Assembly: GCA_046351395.1 (NCBI GenBank)
Contig: JAXLYP010000027.1
Coordinates: forward strand, 1-64,000
Length of the DNA stretch: 64,000 nucleotides
Reading direction: 5' to 3'
Origin: CAYYKK01 sp046351395
GTDB lineage: Bacteria > Myxococcota_A > Polyangia > Polyangiales > Polyangiaceae
The notes beneath the pieces are model-generated. The model searched no databases, was not told the DNA's origin, and worked only from the letters and a program-made list of their open reading frames with translations. This document shows positions 56,002 through 64,000 of this stretch, one piece after another. Positions within the stretch are counted from its first letter, which is position 1, and the number at the start of each line of letters is the position of its first letter. Position numbers and translations under genes: made by a program.

Positions 56002-58305
56002 TCAGCGGTAGGGGTTCTTGAAGTTGAGATCGTCGGTCGAGGACGGCGCCGGCGTCGCGGTGGGGGTCGTCGTCGGCGCCGAGCTCGGCCCAGCGTGGGG
56101 CGGACGAACGAGCGGGCCGGGCGCGGGCTTGGCGACCTCCACGGTCGAGGAGGCGACGGGTGCGCTCGACTCCACGGGGGGCGCCGGCGACGCGCTCGCG
56201 AGCGCGCTGGCCGCGGGTTTCGCGGGTGCCGCGGTGACGGTCGGCGCCGCGGCGCTCGTCGAGACCTGCGCGGCGGACGCTTGCTCGGGGCGCGAGGGCG
56301 GCGGCTTGAGGAGCAGCCAGACGATGAGGCCCGCGGCCCCGAGGAGCGCGACGATCCCGAGGAGGAGCGGGGCGCGGCTCTTCCGAGGCGCACCCAACGC
56401 GGGGTGGAGGGGCGCGGTCGCGTCCACCGCGAGCGGTCCCCCCGCGGGGAGCGTCATCGAGGCGTTGGTGAGGCTCGAAGACGCGCCGGTCGAGTGACCG
56501 TCCTGCATCCCCGATGCGACAGTACCCAACGCGATGGTGTCCCCGATGCCGTCCCGTGCCCCCTCGAGCGGGATCGGGACGCTCGGGGGGAACGCGGGCT
56601 CCGGGTTCACCGAAACGGGCGGCGCGGGCGGCGCGAGGACCGTGTTCGCGAGCGCGGCGTACGACACGTCCCCCACGCCCTGGAGGGTCGAGCCGTCCCT
56701 CTCGCCGCGGCGCAGAGCGCCGTTGCCCGCGTGCTGATCGGACTCCGCCTTCGCGGCCGGGAGCAGATCCGCGGCGAACAATCCTCGTGCGGTCTTCACC
56801 GACGGGATCACCACGGCGCGCGGCTCACCCGGGGGGTGATCGCTCGGCTTCATCACCGTCACCGCGTCATCGCCGTCGTCGCGCTCGCTGCCGAGCGCTG
56901 CGAGGCTCGGGACGCTCTTCGGTGGGCGCGGCGCGCCCTCGGACTCCGCGCTCGGCCCCTGTCCGACCAGCGTCCGTTGGCTCGGCTTCGCGGCGGGGAC
57001 CTTGCGCTGCGCTCCGTTGACGCCGTTCGGCCGCGCCTTCGAGATGGAGGAGGACGAGGACTCGAGCGCGAAGCGCATGGTGACGTCCGCGAGGGGCGGC
57101 TGCAGCGCGCCAGGCGTTCCCGGCTCGATCTCGGTGACCGGGAGCTCCCCCGAGTCCCGGACGTGGGCGGGAGCGCGCCCCTGGAGCGAGAGGTTCCCCG
57201 TGATCGAGACGTCCGAGAGCTCAGAGTCCGAGTTGAGACGCGGACGCCGCTGCGAGCGCGGTGGCATCGATATCTTCGCGTGCCCCGAGTCCGTCTGGGC
57301 GAGCCACGCGCGCACGCTCTCGCGCTGCGCGCCGATCTCCTGCCCGAGGATCGCTTGCACGTACGCCTTCACGTCTCGCGCCGAGGCGATGCCGGGCTCG
57401 GGACCGCCCTTCGCCGCCGCGATCGCGGCTTGCTCGAGCGCGTCCGCCATGTCCGCGGCGTTCTGGAAGCGCTTCGACGCCTCGCGATCCAGCGCGCGCA
57501 GGACGACGCCGTCGAACGCCTTCGGCACGTCCGAGTTCACGGAGCTCGGCGCGCGGATCGGGTCGACGAGGATGCGGCTCAGCGTCGCGGCCTCGGTGTC
57601 GGCCTTGAACAGGCGGCGCCCCACGAGGCACTCCCACGTGATGATGCCCGCGGCGAAGAGATCCGTCCTCCGATCGAGCTCGTCCCCACGAGTCTGCTCG
57701 GGCGCCATGTACGCGAGCTTGCCCTTCAGCTTGCCGCTCCCGGTGGACGTGAGGCGCGCCGTCGCGCGCGCGACGCCGAAGTCCGTGATGCGCGAGCTCC
57801 CGTCGACGCCGACGAGCACGTTCTGAGGCGACACGTCGCGGTGGACGAGGCCGAGGAGCTGACCACGATCGTCGCAGAGGTCGTGAGCTGCGTGGAGACC
57901 GGCGAGCGTGTCGAGCAGCATCCGCATCAGGATGGGGCGCGGAACCATCTTCCCGCCGGACATGCTGCGCGCGACGATCTTCGAGAGCGTGTCGCCCTCG
58001 ACGTACTCCATCACGATGTAGTAGCCGGCGTCCGTGACCCCGACCTCGAGGATCGGCACGACGTTCGGGTGATGGATGAGCGCGGCGAGGCGGGCCTCGT
58101 CGAGGAACATCTCGACGAACTCCTCCTCGTTCGCGAGGTGCGGGTGCAGGCGCTTGATCGCGACGAACCGCTGGAACCCACCCACGCCCCCTAGCCTGGC
58201 GAGGAACACGGTCGCCATGCCCCCGGTCGCGATCTCGCCGATCAGCTCGTAGCGATCGAGCTTTCGTCGCGGGTCGGAGGGATCGAGGAGCTTGACCTTG
58301 GCCAT
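56002..58305 (-). CDS. Membrane Ser/Thr protein kinase (myxobacterial type)
   Basis: The protein has 767 residues. The kinase domain (about 18-290) has glycine loop GEIATGGMATVFLA, Lys in FVAIKRLHPHL, catalytic loop VHRDVSPQNVLV (about 153; SPQN in place of KPEN is typical of myxobacterial kinases), DFGVARA and MAPEQTRGDELDRRTD. A long disordered regulatory region (about 340-640) follows, then one membrane helix (about 645-668, LLLGIVALLGAAGLIVWLLL) and a short Pro/Ala-rich periplasmic tail. Active kinase is expected; targets are unknown. It is 27 bases from the TPR/PEGA-like gene on the same strand. Confidence 0.93.
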   Translation of the reverse strand: MAKVKLLDPSDPRRKLDRYELIGEIATGGMATVFLARLGGVGGFQRFVAIKRLHPHLANEEEFVEMFLDEARLAALIHHPNVVPILEVGVTDAGYYIVMEYVEGDTLSKIVARSMSGGKMVPRPILMRMLLDTLAGLHAAHDLCDDRGQLLGLVHRDVSPQNVLVGVDGSSRITDFGVARATARLTSTGSGKLKGKLAYMAPEQTRGDELDRRTDLFAAGIITWECLVGRRLFKADTEAATLSRILVDPIRAPSSVNSDVPKAFDGVVLRALDREASKRFQNAADMADALEQAAIAAAKGGPEPGIASARDVKAYVQAILGQEIGAQRESVRAWLAQTDSGHAKISMPPRSQRRPRLNSDSELSDVSITGNLSLQGRAPAHVRDSGELPVTEIEPGTPGALQPPLADVTMRFALESSSSSISKARPNGVNGAQRKVPAAKPSQRTLVGQGPSAESEGAPRPPKSVPSLAALGSERDDGDDAVTVMKPSDHPPGEPRAVVIPSVKTARGLFAADLLPAAKAESDQHAGNGALRRGERDGSTLQGVGDVSYAALANTVLAPPAPPVSVNPEPAFPPSVPIPLEGARDGIGDTIALGTVASGMQDGHSTGASSSLTNASMTLPAGGPLAVDATAPLHPALGAPRKSRAPLLLGIVALLGAAGLIVWLLLKPPPSRPEQASAAQVSTSAAAPTVTAAPAKPAASALASASPAPPVESSAPVASSTVEVAKPAPGPLVRPPHAGPSSAPTTTPTATPAPSSTDDLNFKNPYR

Positions 58306-58332
58306 GACAGTTCAACGAACCTCGGGCGCGGC

Positions 58333-59517
58333 CTAGAAGCGCACGCCCGCGCTCACCAACGCGCCTTCACCCACCGCAGCAGCCGAACCCTCGGATGCGG
58401 CCGAATCACTAGCACCGAGGGGGTCGACCCACAACCACGGGTCCGCGAACGAGAACGCGCCCTGGGAGCGGCGGATCGCGTCCTTCTTCTGCTCCGCGGT
58501 CGGCGCCTCCGTCGTCTGATCCTTGGGCTTACCCTTCCAGTTCGTCACGATCGCGAGGATGACGGTGGTCGCGCCGAGGCCCGCCGTGACCCCGATGAGG
58601 ACGTTCGTGCGGAGCTCGTGCGCGAGTCCGTCTTGATACGCCGGGCACTCCTCACCCTGCCCTTTGCATTGCGCTCGTACCGTGTCCGGGCCCGGGTTGT
58701 TCAACGTGTCGACGCCGCTCCAGATCGTGGTCGCGCCGAGGCCCACGGTCGCCACGAGACCCACGACGAACGGCGCCGGATGAATGCCGAACGGCTTCTT
58801 CGGCGGATCCGTCGGTTCGACGCCGGAGCCGGTGCTCGGCGGCGGATCCTCGATGGGAGGCGCACCTCCGGTGCCCGTCGGCGTCGCCCCGCCGCCCGTC
58901 GTGGTGTTGGCGGGGCCGCCCCCTTGCCCCGTCGACGTCGACTTCGGAGGTTCGAATCGGATCGACGTGGACTCCCCCGCGACGGCCTTCACGTACTGCT
59001 CCTTCGCGGAGATCCCGCCGAAGAAGCTCGCGCCCACGCTCACCTTGTTGCCCGGCTCGAGGTAGACGGTCCACCGCGTCGCCGGTTCGCCGTGCACGAT
59101 GTGAGCGTCCGCGGCGACGATGCACGGGGACACGCAGCTGATCTTCACCTCCTCGAGCTTCGGCTTCGACTTCGCGAGCGTGTCGTTCGCGAGCTTCACG
59201 ATCGCCGCGTCGCTCGGATAGAGGTCGAGCGCGAGCGCCGACAGCGAAGCCGCGCGCGAGAGTTGCCCCGCCTCGCTTCGCGCGCGAATCGCGAGCGAGA
59301 GCGACTGCGCGCTCGGGACAGCCTCGTCCGCAGCCTCGAACCGCTGCGCGGCCTCCTCGAACTTCTTGTCGGCGTACGCGCGCGTGCCCGCCTCGAACGA
59401 GTCCCCGGCAGCCTTGAGCTTCGCCGGATCGGGACCCGCGCTGGCGAGGGTCGGCATCAGGGCGAGCGCGGCGACGAACGCCCACCTCGCGACCGGCCGT
59501 CCTCTTCTTGGATTCAT
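58333..59517 (-). CDS. Exported TPR protein with PEGA-like domain and C-terminal membrane helices
   Basis: The protein has 394 residues from ATG 59517 (ATG 59535 is 6 codons longer). A signal peptide (WAFVAALALMPTLASAGP) is followed by TPR-like helices (SFEAGTRAYADKKFEEAAQR, AVPSAQSLSLAIRARSEAGQ). A small beta domain follows (ADAHIVHGEPATRWTVYLEPGN), the PEGA-like layout seen in many myxobacterial proteins next to kinases. A Gly/Thr/Pro linker precedes two hydrophobic helices (PFVVGLVATVGLGATTIWSG and NVLIGVTAGLGATTVILAIV). It lies directly upstream of the Ser/Thr kinase on the same strand and may be its partner, which is inference. Confidence 0.78.
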   Translation of the reverse strand: MNPRRGRPVARWAFVAALALMPTLASAGPDPAKLKAAGDSFEAGTRAYADKKFEEAAQRFEAADEAVPSAQSLSLAIRARSEAGQLSRAASLSALALDLYPSDAAIVKLANDTLAKSKPKLEEVKISCVSPCIVAADAHIVHGEPATRWTVYLEPGNKVSVGASFFGGISAKEQYVKAVAGESTSIRFEPPKSTSTGQGGGPANTTTGGGATPTGTGGAPPIEDPPPSTGSGVEPTDPPKKPFGIHPAPFVVGLVATVGLGATTIWSGVDTLNNPGPDTVRAQCKGQGEECPAYQDGLAHELRTNVLIGVTAGLGATTVILAIVTNWKGKPKDQTTEAPTAEQKKDAIRRSQGAFSFADPWLWVDPLGASDSAASEGSAAAVGEGALVSAGVRF

Positions 59518-59663
59518 CGACCCTGATCCTTTCAAGAGCAGGGCCGTCCGTCAATTTCGTTCGGGGCTCCTTTTCTTGGAGGTTCCGCCCCGTGCGCCTT
59601 CGGCGCGGCTTCTCGTCTCCCCGCCCCCCTCGGCCAGAACGCTTTCGGCGCCAAAACGGGCGA

Positions 59664-61034
59664 TCAGGCCATCTCGAGGAAGAGGCGATCGGGGTCTTCG
59701 AGGAAGCCGATGATGTCGTAAGCGAACGCCGCGCCGACGTGTCCGTCGATGATCCGGTGATCGAACGAGAGGGAAAGGAGCATCACGTTCCCGACGACGA
59801 TCTGCCCGTTCTTGACGACGGGCTTCTCTTTCATCTGGTGGATGCCCAGGATTCCCACTTCGGGGTGGTTCAGGATCGGCGTCGCGAACAGACCTCCCTG
59901 CGAGCCGAGCGACGTGATCGTGAACGTCGAGCCGCCGAGATCCTCCGCCTTGACCTTGCCGGCCTTGGCGTCCGCGGCGAGCCGCGCGATCTCACGCGCC
60001 ACGTCGAGGACGCTCTTCCGATCCGCGTCGCGCACGACGGGGACGATGAGGCCCGCGTCCGTCGCGGCGGCGATCCCGATGTGGGGCCGCTTGCGCACGA
60101 CGATCTCGTTCGTCGCCTCGTCGAACGCCGAGTTCAGCGTCGGGTGCCGCTTCAGCGCAGCCACGACGGCCTTCACGAAGAACGGGAGGAACGTGAGCTT
60201 CACGCCCTGCTTCTCCGCGGCGGGCTTGAGCCGCTCGCGGAGCGCCTGGAGGGCCGTGACCTCGCACTCCTCGACGAACGTGAAGTGCGCCGCCGAGTGC
60301 TTCGACCGCGCCATGCCCTCGAAGATTCGCTTCCGGACGCCGCGCAGGGGGACGCGCTCGTCCTCTTCGGTCGAGGCGACCGCGGCGCGGGGCGCCGGCG
60401 GGGGCGCGGTGCGGGGCTCGCTCACCGGCACCACTGAAGACGCCAGCGGGGACGCGATCGACGCTGGGGGCGCTTCGACCCCCGGCGCAGCACCTCCCCG
60501 CGTGCGCTCCACGTCCGTCTTCGTCACGCGCCCCGCGGGGCCCGACGGCTCGACGTGACGGAGATCGACGCCGAGATCGCGCGCGAGCTTTCGGGTCGCC
60601 GGGGTCGCGAGCGGCTTCTCGTTGAAGTACGCGCGCGGCGCGCCGACGGCGTGCGCGCCGTTCAGCTTCGGCGCGGGCGCGGAGAGGTTCATCCCCGGTA
60701 GGTCCTCTTTGATGTCCCCCACCGCCGTCGCCGCAGGGCCATCGCCCTTCTTCGGCGCCGCCGCTGCTGGCGCCGGCTCCGGCGCAGCCGCCCCGCCCAG
60801 GTCGAAGACGACGAGCACGCTGTGGACCGGGATCACCGCGCCGACGGCGCCCCTCGTCTCGCGGATCGTCCCGCTCTTCGGCGACGTGATCGTCACCGTC
60901 GCCTTGTCGGTCATCACCTCGACCATCGGCTGATCCTCGCGGACCGCCTCGCCCGGGGCGACGAGCCACTTCACGATCTCGCCCTCAGTGACGCCCTCGC
61001 CGATGTCGGGCAGCTTGAACTCGTAGGTGCTCAT
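59664..61034 (-). CDS. Dihydrolipoamide acyltransferase (E2) of a 2-oxoacid dehydrogenase complex
   Basis: The protein has 456 residues from ATG 61034, sharing one base with the E1beta stop. One lipoyl domain (about 1-80) carries the lipoylated Lys in VEVMTDKATVTITSP. The E3/E1-binding domain is near 138-173 (ATPATRKLARDLGVDLRHVE). The catalytic domain ends with LSLSFDHRIIDGHVGAAFAYD, containing the active-site His and Asp-Gly. The MTDKA lipoyl motif and gene order point to branched-chain 2-oxoacid dehydrogenase (BkdC-type), though a pyruvate role is possible. E3 is not in the window. Confidence 0.93.
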   Translation of the reverse strand: MSTYEFKLPDIGEGVTEGEIVKWLVAPGEAVREDQPMVEVMTDKATVTITSPKSGTIRETRGAVGAVIPVHSVLVVFDLGGAAAPEPAPAAAAPKKGDGPAATAVGDIKEDLPGMNLSAPAPKLNGAHAVGAPRAYFNEKPLATPATRKLARDLGVDLRHVEPSGPAGRVTKTDVERTRGGAAPGVEAPPASIASPLASSVVPVSEPRTAPPPAPRAAVASTEEDERVPLRGVRKRIFEGMARSKHSAAHFTFVEECEVTALQALRERLKPAAEKQGVKLTFLPFFVKAVVAALKRHPTLNSAFDEATNEIVVRKRPHIGIAAATDAGLIVPVVRDADRKSVLDVAREIARLAADAKAGKVKAEDLGGSTFTITSLGSQGGLFATPILNHPEVGILGIHQMKEKPVVKNGQIVVGNVMLLSLSFDHRIIDGHVGAAFAYDIIGFLEDPDRLFLEMA

Positions 61035-62008
61035 CAGTACCTCGCCGTCGAGAGCAGCGCTGGCAGGATGCGGTGCGAGAGCGGGAGGTACTCGTTCTCG
61101 AGCGTGTACGGGAACGGCGTGTCGAAGCCCGTGACGCGCAAGGGCGGCGCCTCGAGGTGGAGGAACGCCTTCTCGTTCACCAGCGCGACGATCTCCGCGC
61201 CGAGCCCGCAGCTCTTCGGCGCCTCGTGCACGACGACGACGCGGCCCGTCTTCTTCACGCTCTCGATGATCGTGTCGATGTCGAGCGGCCAGAGCGTCCG
61301 GAGATCGATCACCTCCGCGCTCACGCCCTCCGCGGCGGCCTTGTGGGCCGCGTCGAGCGCCTCGTACAGCATCGCGCCCCACACGACGACGGTCACGTGC
61401 TCACCCGGTCGGACGACGTTCGCCTTGCCGAGCGGTACGGTGTAGTCGCCCTCCGGCACGTCCCCCTTGGCGGCGCGGTACACGCGCTTCGGCTCGAAGA
61501 AGAGGACGGGATCGGGGTCGCGGATGCTCGAGAGCAGGAGGCCCTTCGCGTCCGCCGGCGTCGCCGGGCAGACGACCTTGAGGCCCGCGACGTGGATGAA
61601 CTGACTCTCGGGGGACTGCGAGTGGTAGTGGCCACCGCGGATGCCGCCGCCGACGGGCGTCCGGATCACGCACTTCGCGGAGTACTCCCCGCCCGAGCGG
61701 TAGCGGTACTTCGCGAGCTCGCTGACGATCTGATCGTACGCGGGGAAGATGAAGTCCCCGAACTGGATCTCCGGGACTGGCACGAGCCCGTAGAGCGCCA
61801 TTCCGATCGCCGTGCCGATGATGCCCCCCTCCGAGAGGGGCGTGTCGATCACGCGATCGTCGCCGAACTCGTCGTAGAGCCCCTGCGTGACGCGGAAGAC
61901 GCCGCCGACCTTGCCGATGTCCTCACCGAGCAGCACCACGCGCGGGTCGCGCTTCATCTCGAAGCGAAGACCATCGTTGATGGCCTGGACCATGTTCATC
62001 TGTGTCAT
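61034..62008 (-). CDS. 2-oxoacid dehydrogenase E1 component, beta subunit
   Basis: The protein has 324 residues from ATG 62008. E1beta features are NMVQAINDGLRFEMKRDPRV, VLLGEDIGKVGGVFRVTQGL, DTPLSEGGIIGTAIGMALYG and VIRTPVGGGIRGGHYHSQSP, then SCGLGAEIVALVNEKAF. It pairs with E1alpha to bind thiamine diphosphate and decarboxylate branched-chain or related 2-oxoacids. A 204-base spacer with hairpins separates it from E1alpha, while E2 follows with a one-base overlap. Confidence 0.94.
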   Translation of the reverse strand: MTQMNMVQAINDGLRFEMKRDPRVVLLGEDIGKVGGVFRVTQGLYDEFGDDRVIDTPLSEGGIIGTAIGMALYGLVPVPEIQFGDFIFPAYDQIVSELAKYRYRSGGEYSAKCVIRTPVGGGIRGGHYHSQSPESQFIHVAGLKVVCPATPADAKGLLLSSIRDPDPVLFFEPKRVYRAAKGDVPEGDYTVPLGKANVVRPGEHVTVVVWGAMLYEALDAAHKAAAEGVSAEVIDLRTLWPLDIDTIIESVKKTGRVVVVHEAPKSCGLGAEIVALVNEKAFLHLEAPPLRVTGFDTPFPYTLENEYLPLSHRILPALLSTARY

Positions 62009-62110
62009 CGGGAGAGCTCCGGGAGATGTGTCGGGCAGTCAGCAGGGAACGATCGCCGGTCTGAGCAGGGTCGAAACGCTTCAGTCGAACGCTGAGGCCG
62101 GGAGGTGTCG

Positions 62111-62201
62111 GAGGGGGCGCTAGCCCCTCTGACCAGGGGAGGAGCGAGCTTGCGAGCGGCCCGGAGGGTCCTCCCTCCGGAACCGAGCGAGCTTGCGAGC
62201 G
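62111..62201. repeat. Hairpins and 17-base direct repeats between E1alpha and E1beta genes
   Basis: The exact direct repeat GAGCGAGCTTGCGAGCG occurs at 62142-62158 and 62185-62201. Between the copies is a perfect 8-base-pair hairpin CCGGAGGG-TCCT-CCCTCCGG (62161-62180). To the left, CCCCT (62124-62128) can pair with AGGGG (62135-62139) or with the GAGGGGGC arm at 62111-62118, so two structures compete. It looks like a REP-type repetitive element in the operon, and it could reduce expression of the downstream E1beta-E2 genes. Confidence 0.6.
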
Positions 62202-62212
62202 AGGCTGAATAA

Positions 62213-63436
62213 TCAGTGCTTCTTGGCGCGGGGTCCGCGGAGCAGCTCGTCTCTCTGCTCCTCGAGGTGCCACGGCATCGTCGCGAACACCTCTTCGAAC
62301 AGAGACTCGAGGGGCGGCGCGGCCGTCGCCTCGGAGACCTGGATGGCGGCGCGGAGCTCGGCGTCCACCTCCGCCTCGATGGCCTTGTCCTCGTCCGCGC
62401 TCATGCCGCACGTGAGCGTCACGTAGCGCTTGAGGCGCGCGATGGGGTCGAGCGCTTTCCACGGATCGAGCCACGCCTCGGGCCGATACGCCTTGGGATC
62501 GTCGCTCGTGGAGTGGCCGCTGATGCGATAGGTGAGCGCCTCGATCAGCGTCGGTCCCTCGCCGCGCGCGGCGCGCGCGACCGCCTCGCGGGTGACCTTG
62601 ATGACGGCGAAGATGTCATTGCCGTCGCACCGAACGCCGGGCATGCCGTACGCGATCGCCTTCTCCGCGAACGTGCGGCTCGCGGTCTGCCGCTCCGTCG
62701 GGACGCTGATCGCCCAGCCGTTGTTGCGGCAGAAGAGCACGCACGGCGTCTTGAACACGCCCGCGAAGTTCATCGCGTTGTGGAACTCGCTCGAGCTCGT
62801 CGCGCCCTCGCCCATGTAGGCGATGGTGACGACGTCGTCCTTCTTCATCTTCGCGGCCCACGCGAAGCCCACGGCCTGCGTGATCTGCGTGCCGATCGGC
62901 GAGCTGATCGACGTGACCTTCGCCTTCCGGAAGCAGTAGTGGTCCGGCATCTGTCGCCCCTTCGCGGGGTCGTTCGCGTTGCCGAACATGTTGTCGACGT
63001 AGCGCTGGAGCGGCATCCCGCGCCAGAGCGCGCCGCCGAACTCGCGGTAGCACGGGAACATCCAGTCGTTCTCACGGAGCGCGAACGCGCTGCCGAGGAT
63101 CGACGCCTCCTCGCCGAGCGAGCCGATGTGGAACCCGATGCGGCCCTGGCGCTGCAGCGTGACGAGGCGATCGTCGAGCACGCGCACGCGCACCATCGCG
63201 CGGTAGAGCGCGAGCGCGTCCGCCGGGCTGACCCCCGGATCGGTGCGGGGGTCGAGCGTCCCGTCGTCCCGAAGGACTCGGACGACGTCATCCGCCTGAG
63301 CGTCCCGCGGGTGGCGCGCGACCGACACAGTTGCTCCCGCCTGCGGACGCTCCCCCGCCGCCCCGCGCTCGTCCGCCGCAGCCAAATCCGAGTGCGATCG
63401 ACTCGCGCCGTTGCCGATTCCGTGGGTGGTGCTCAT
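62213..63436 (-). CDS. 2-oxoacid dehydrogenase E1 component, alpha subunit
   Basis: The protein has 407 residues from ATG 63436. A disordered lead (1-65) precedes the E1alpha core: LYRAMVRVRVLDDRLVTLQR, GFHIGSLGEEASILGSAFAL, then the thiamine diphosphate site GEGATSSSEFHNAMNFAGVF ending in CRNNGWAISVP. The YRISGHSTSDDPKAYRP phosphorylation-loop-like motif matches branched-chain E1alpha. It starts the E1alpha-E1beta-E2 operon. The 272 bases upstream hold its promoter region, with no clear boxes seen. Confidence 0.93.
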   Translation of the reverse strand: MSTTHGIGNGASRSHSDLAAADERGAAGERPQAGATVSVARHPRDAQADDVVRVLRDDGTLDPRTDPGVSPADALALYRAMVRVRVLDDRLVTLQRQGRIGFHIGSLGEEASILGSAFALRENDWMFPCYREFGGALWRGMPLQRYVDNMFGNANDPAKGRQMPDHYCFRKAKVTSISSPIGTQITQAVGFAWAAKMKKDDVVTIAYMGEGATSSSEFHNAMNFAGVFKTPCVLFCRNNGWAISVPTERQTASRTFAEKAIAYGMPGVRCDGNDIFAVIKVTREAVARAARGEGPTLIEALTYRISGHSTSDDPKAYRPEAWLDPWKALDPIARLKRYVTLTCGMSADEDKAIEAEVDAELRAAIQVSEATAAPPLESLFEEVFATMPWHLEEQRDELLRGPRAKKH

Positions 63437-63654
63437 TGCGGCGCGGACCCTACCGAAACGCGCCCGGGGCGCAAAGCCGAACCATCTGTACCGGTGCTCA
63501 CGACGAGCCTCTGCGTTGACGCGGCGTGTCGCATCGCGCGCGAAACCCGAGCGATACGAGCACCGCGCGCGCCCTCCATCGCGGGTCGCTTCCTGCACCA
63601 CGAGCCACCCCGCGCGGCGGAGCGGGTGTCCGGCGCGCGGGGCCCATCGAGGGA

Positions 63655-63669
63655 GGGGGCGGAGCCCCC
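63655..63669 (-). terminator. GC-rich hairpin downstream of the TerB-like gene
   Basis: GGGGGC (63655-63660), loop of 3, GCCCCC (63664-63669), lying 40 bases after the TerB-like stop and upstream of the E1alpha gene. No U-run follows on either side, so intrinsic termination would be weak; it could also be a repetitive element. Confidence 0.35.
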
Positions 63670-63708
63670 GCGAGGGTCGTCGGGCGCGGCCTCGACGGCC
63701 TACGCCAC

Positions 63709-64000
63709 CTACTCGCCCAAAGCCGTCTTCGCTTCGCGGATGGCGGTCTCGACGTCCGCCTCGGACCGGTTGAACGCCTTCGCGAGCTGCACCATCGCGT
63801 CGCGCTCGACGTCGCTCACGCCGCCCGAGATGTGTCCGATCAGCGCGGAGACGCGGAGCACCTCGAGCTGGTGCTCGGGCTTCTGGATCGTCGCCGCGAC
63901 GCACAGGATGCGCTTCTCCACGCCGTCTTCAGCGAGCTGCTCGCCCAGATCCGCGAGGAGCGCCGCGAGCTGCCCGGGGTTGATCTGCTGCTTCGTCGCG
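63709..64000 (-). CDS. TerB-like (tellurite-resistance/DUF533 type) protein, N-terminus cut by window edge
   Basis: The reading frame is open to the right edge; 96 residues are visible, ending at a TAG stop on 63709. The visible part is all helical. The pattern VEKRILCVAATIQKPEHQLE, then SALIGHISGGVSDVERDAMV and LAKAFNRSEADVETAIREAK, resembles the TerB/DUF533 helical fold with its Asp/Glu metal-site spacing (family call by pattern). GTG 63921 could start a 70-residue form, but the upstream sequence (INPGQLAALLADLGEQLAE) continues the same fold, so the true start is outside. Function is not known. Confidence 0.7.
   Translation of the reverse strand, partial: ATKQQINPGQLAALLADLGEQLAEDGVEKRILCVAATIQKPEHQLEVLRVSALIGHISGGVSDVERDAMVQLAKAFNRSEADVETAIREAKTALGE

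Noticed and set aside
62213..62500. Possible start of E1alpha much further upstream at 63904
   Set aside because: The extra 150 residues are Arg-rich without similarity; ATG 63436 gives normal E1alpha.
63709..64000. Tellurite resistance operon
   Set aside because: Only one partial TerB-like protein is visible; no TerC, TerD or other ter genes are in the window.

Overview
The window is a GC-rich, gene-dense chromosomal segment that looks like a myxobacterium (Myxococcota, most likely the Polyangiales side). The evidence is two PknB-type Ser/Thr kinases (one with the HRDVSPQN catalytic loop typical of myxobacteria), two NtrC-type sigma-54 activators, DUF4388 and MshEN-receiver-TPR regulators, a zinc-ribbon/GYF/AgmX-type protein resembling the gliding-motility protein GltJ, cysteine-rich lipoproteins, and a complete-looking branched-chain/2-oxoacid dehydrogenase operon. 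No tRNA, rRNA, insertion sequence, prophage or CRISPR array was seen. Both ends cut a gene: a metallophosphoesterase on the left and a TerB-like protein on the right.

Layout. 1-11.4 kb: metallophosphoesterase, a TPR/peptidase-MA protein (frame broken), a sigma-54 regulator, a DUF4388-TPR protein, a parvulin-type prolyl isomerase and an MscS-type channel. 11.3-18.1 kb: trpS, trmL and rnc in overlapping order, a pterin dehydratase, a zinc-ribbon membrane protein, a Ser/Thr kinase and dnaJ. 18.2-32.9 kb: the division and cell wall (dcw) cluster on the minus strand, transcribed mraZ-rsmH-ftsL-ftsI-murE-mraY-ftsW-murG-murC-ftsQ-orf104-ftsA-ftsZ, with 1- to 4-bp overlaps at most junctions. murF, murD, murB and ddl are absent from it. 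33.4-41.3 kb: GltJ-like protein, MshEN-REC-TPR regulator, tgt and queA (queuosine; queA is frame-broken), a stand-alone receiver and a second NtrC-type regulator. 41.3-50.1 kb: bacterioferritin and Bfd with a shared candidate iron operator, a short-chain dehydrogenase, a sigma-70-family factor with a disturbed region 2, several lipoproteins (one with an FGE fold lacking the catalytic cysteines), an AstA-type N-succinyltransferase and a YfcH-type epimerase. 50.2-64 kb: lolD-lolC-lysS-prfB as one coupled minus-strand operon, with prfB carrying the classic +1 programmed frameshift; a second Ser/Thr kinase; a TPR/PEGA-like protein; and E1alpha-E1beta-E2 of a 2-oxoacid dehydrogenase complex.

How it fits together. 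The dcw block makes lipid II precursors (MurC, MurE, MraY, MurG), polymerises and crosslinks septal wall (FtsW, FtsI, FtsL, FtsQ) and builds the Z ring (FtsA, FtsZ). Its leader contains a sigma-70-like promoter followed by MraZ-type repeats, so autoregulation by MraZ is plausible. The lysS/prfB/lol operon joins translation with lipoprotein export. I see no clearly new multi-gene defence or biosynthetic system. The most interesting unexplained signals are the small doubly coupled ORF between ftsQ and ftsA, the string of inverted repeats upstream of ftsZ, the diverged or damaged sigma factor, and the paired MraZ-like boxes.

Caution on sequence quality: queA and the TPR/peptidase gene are each broken by one base at a G/C homopolymer, and the sigma factor shows a pattern explained by three nearby single-base losses. 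Either the assembly has residual indels or these genes are decaying.
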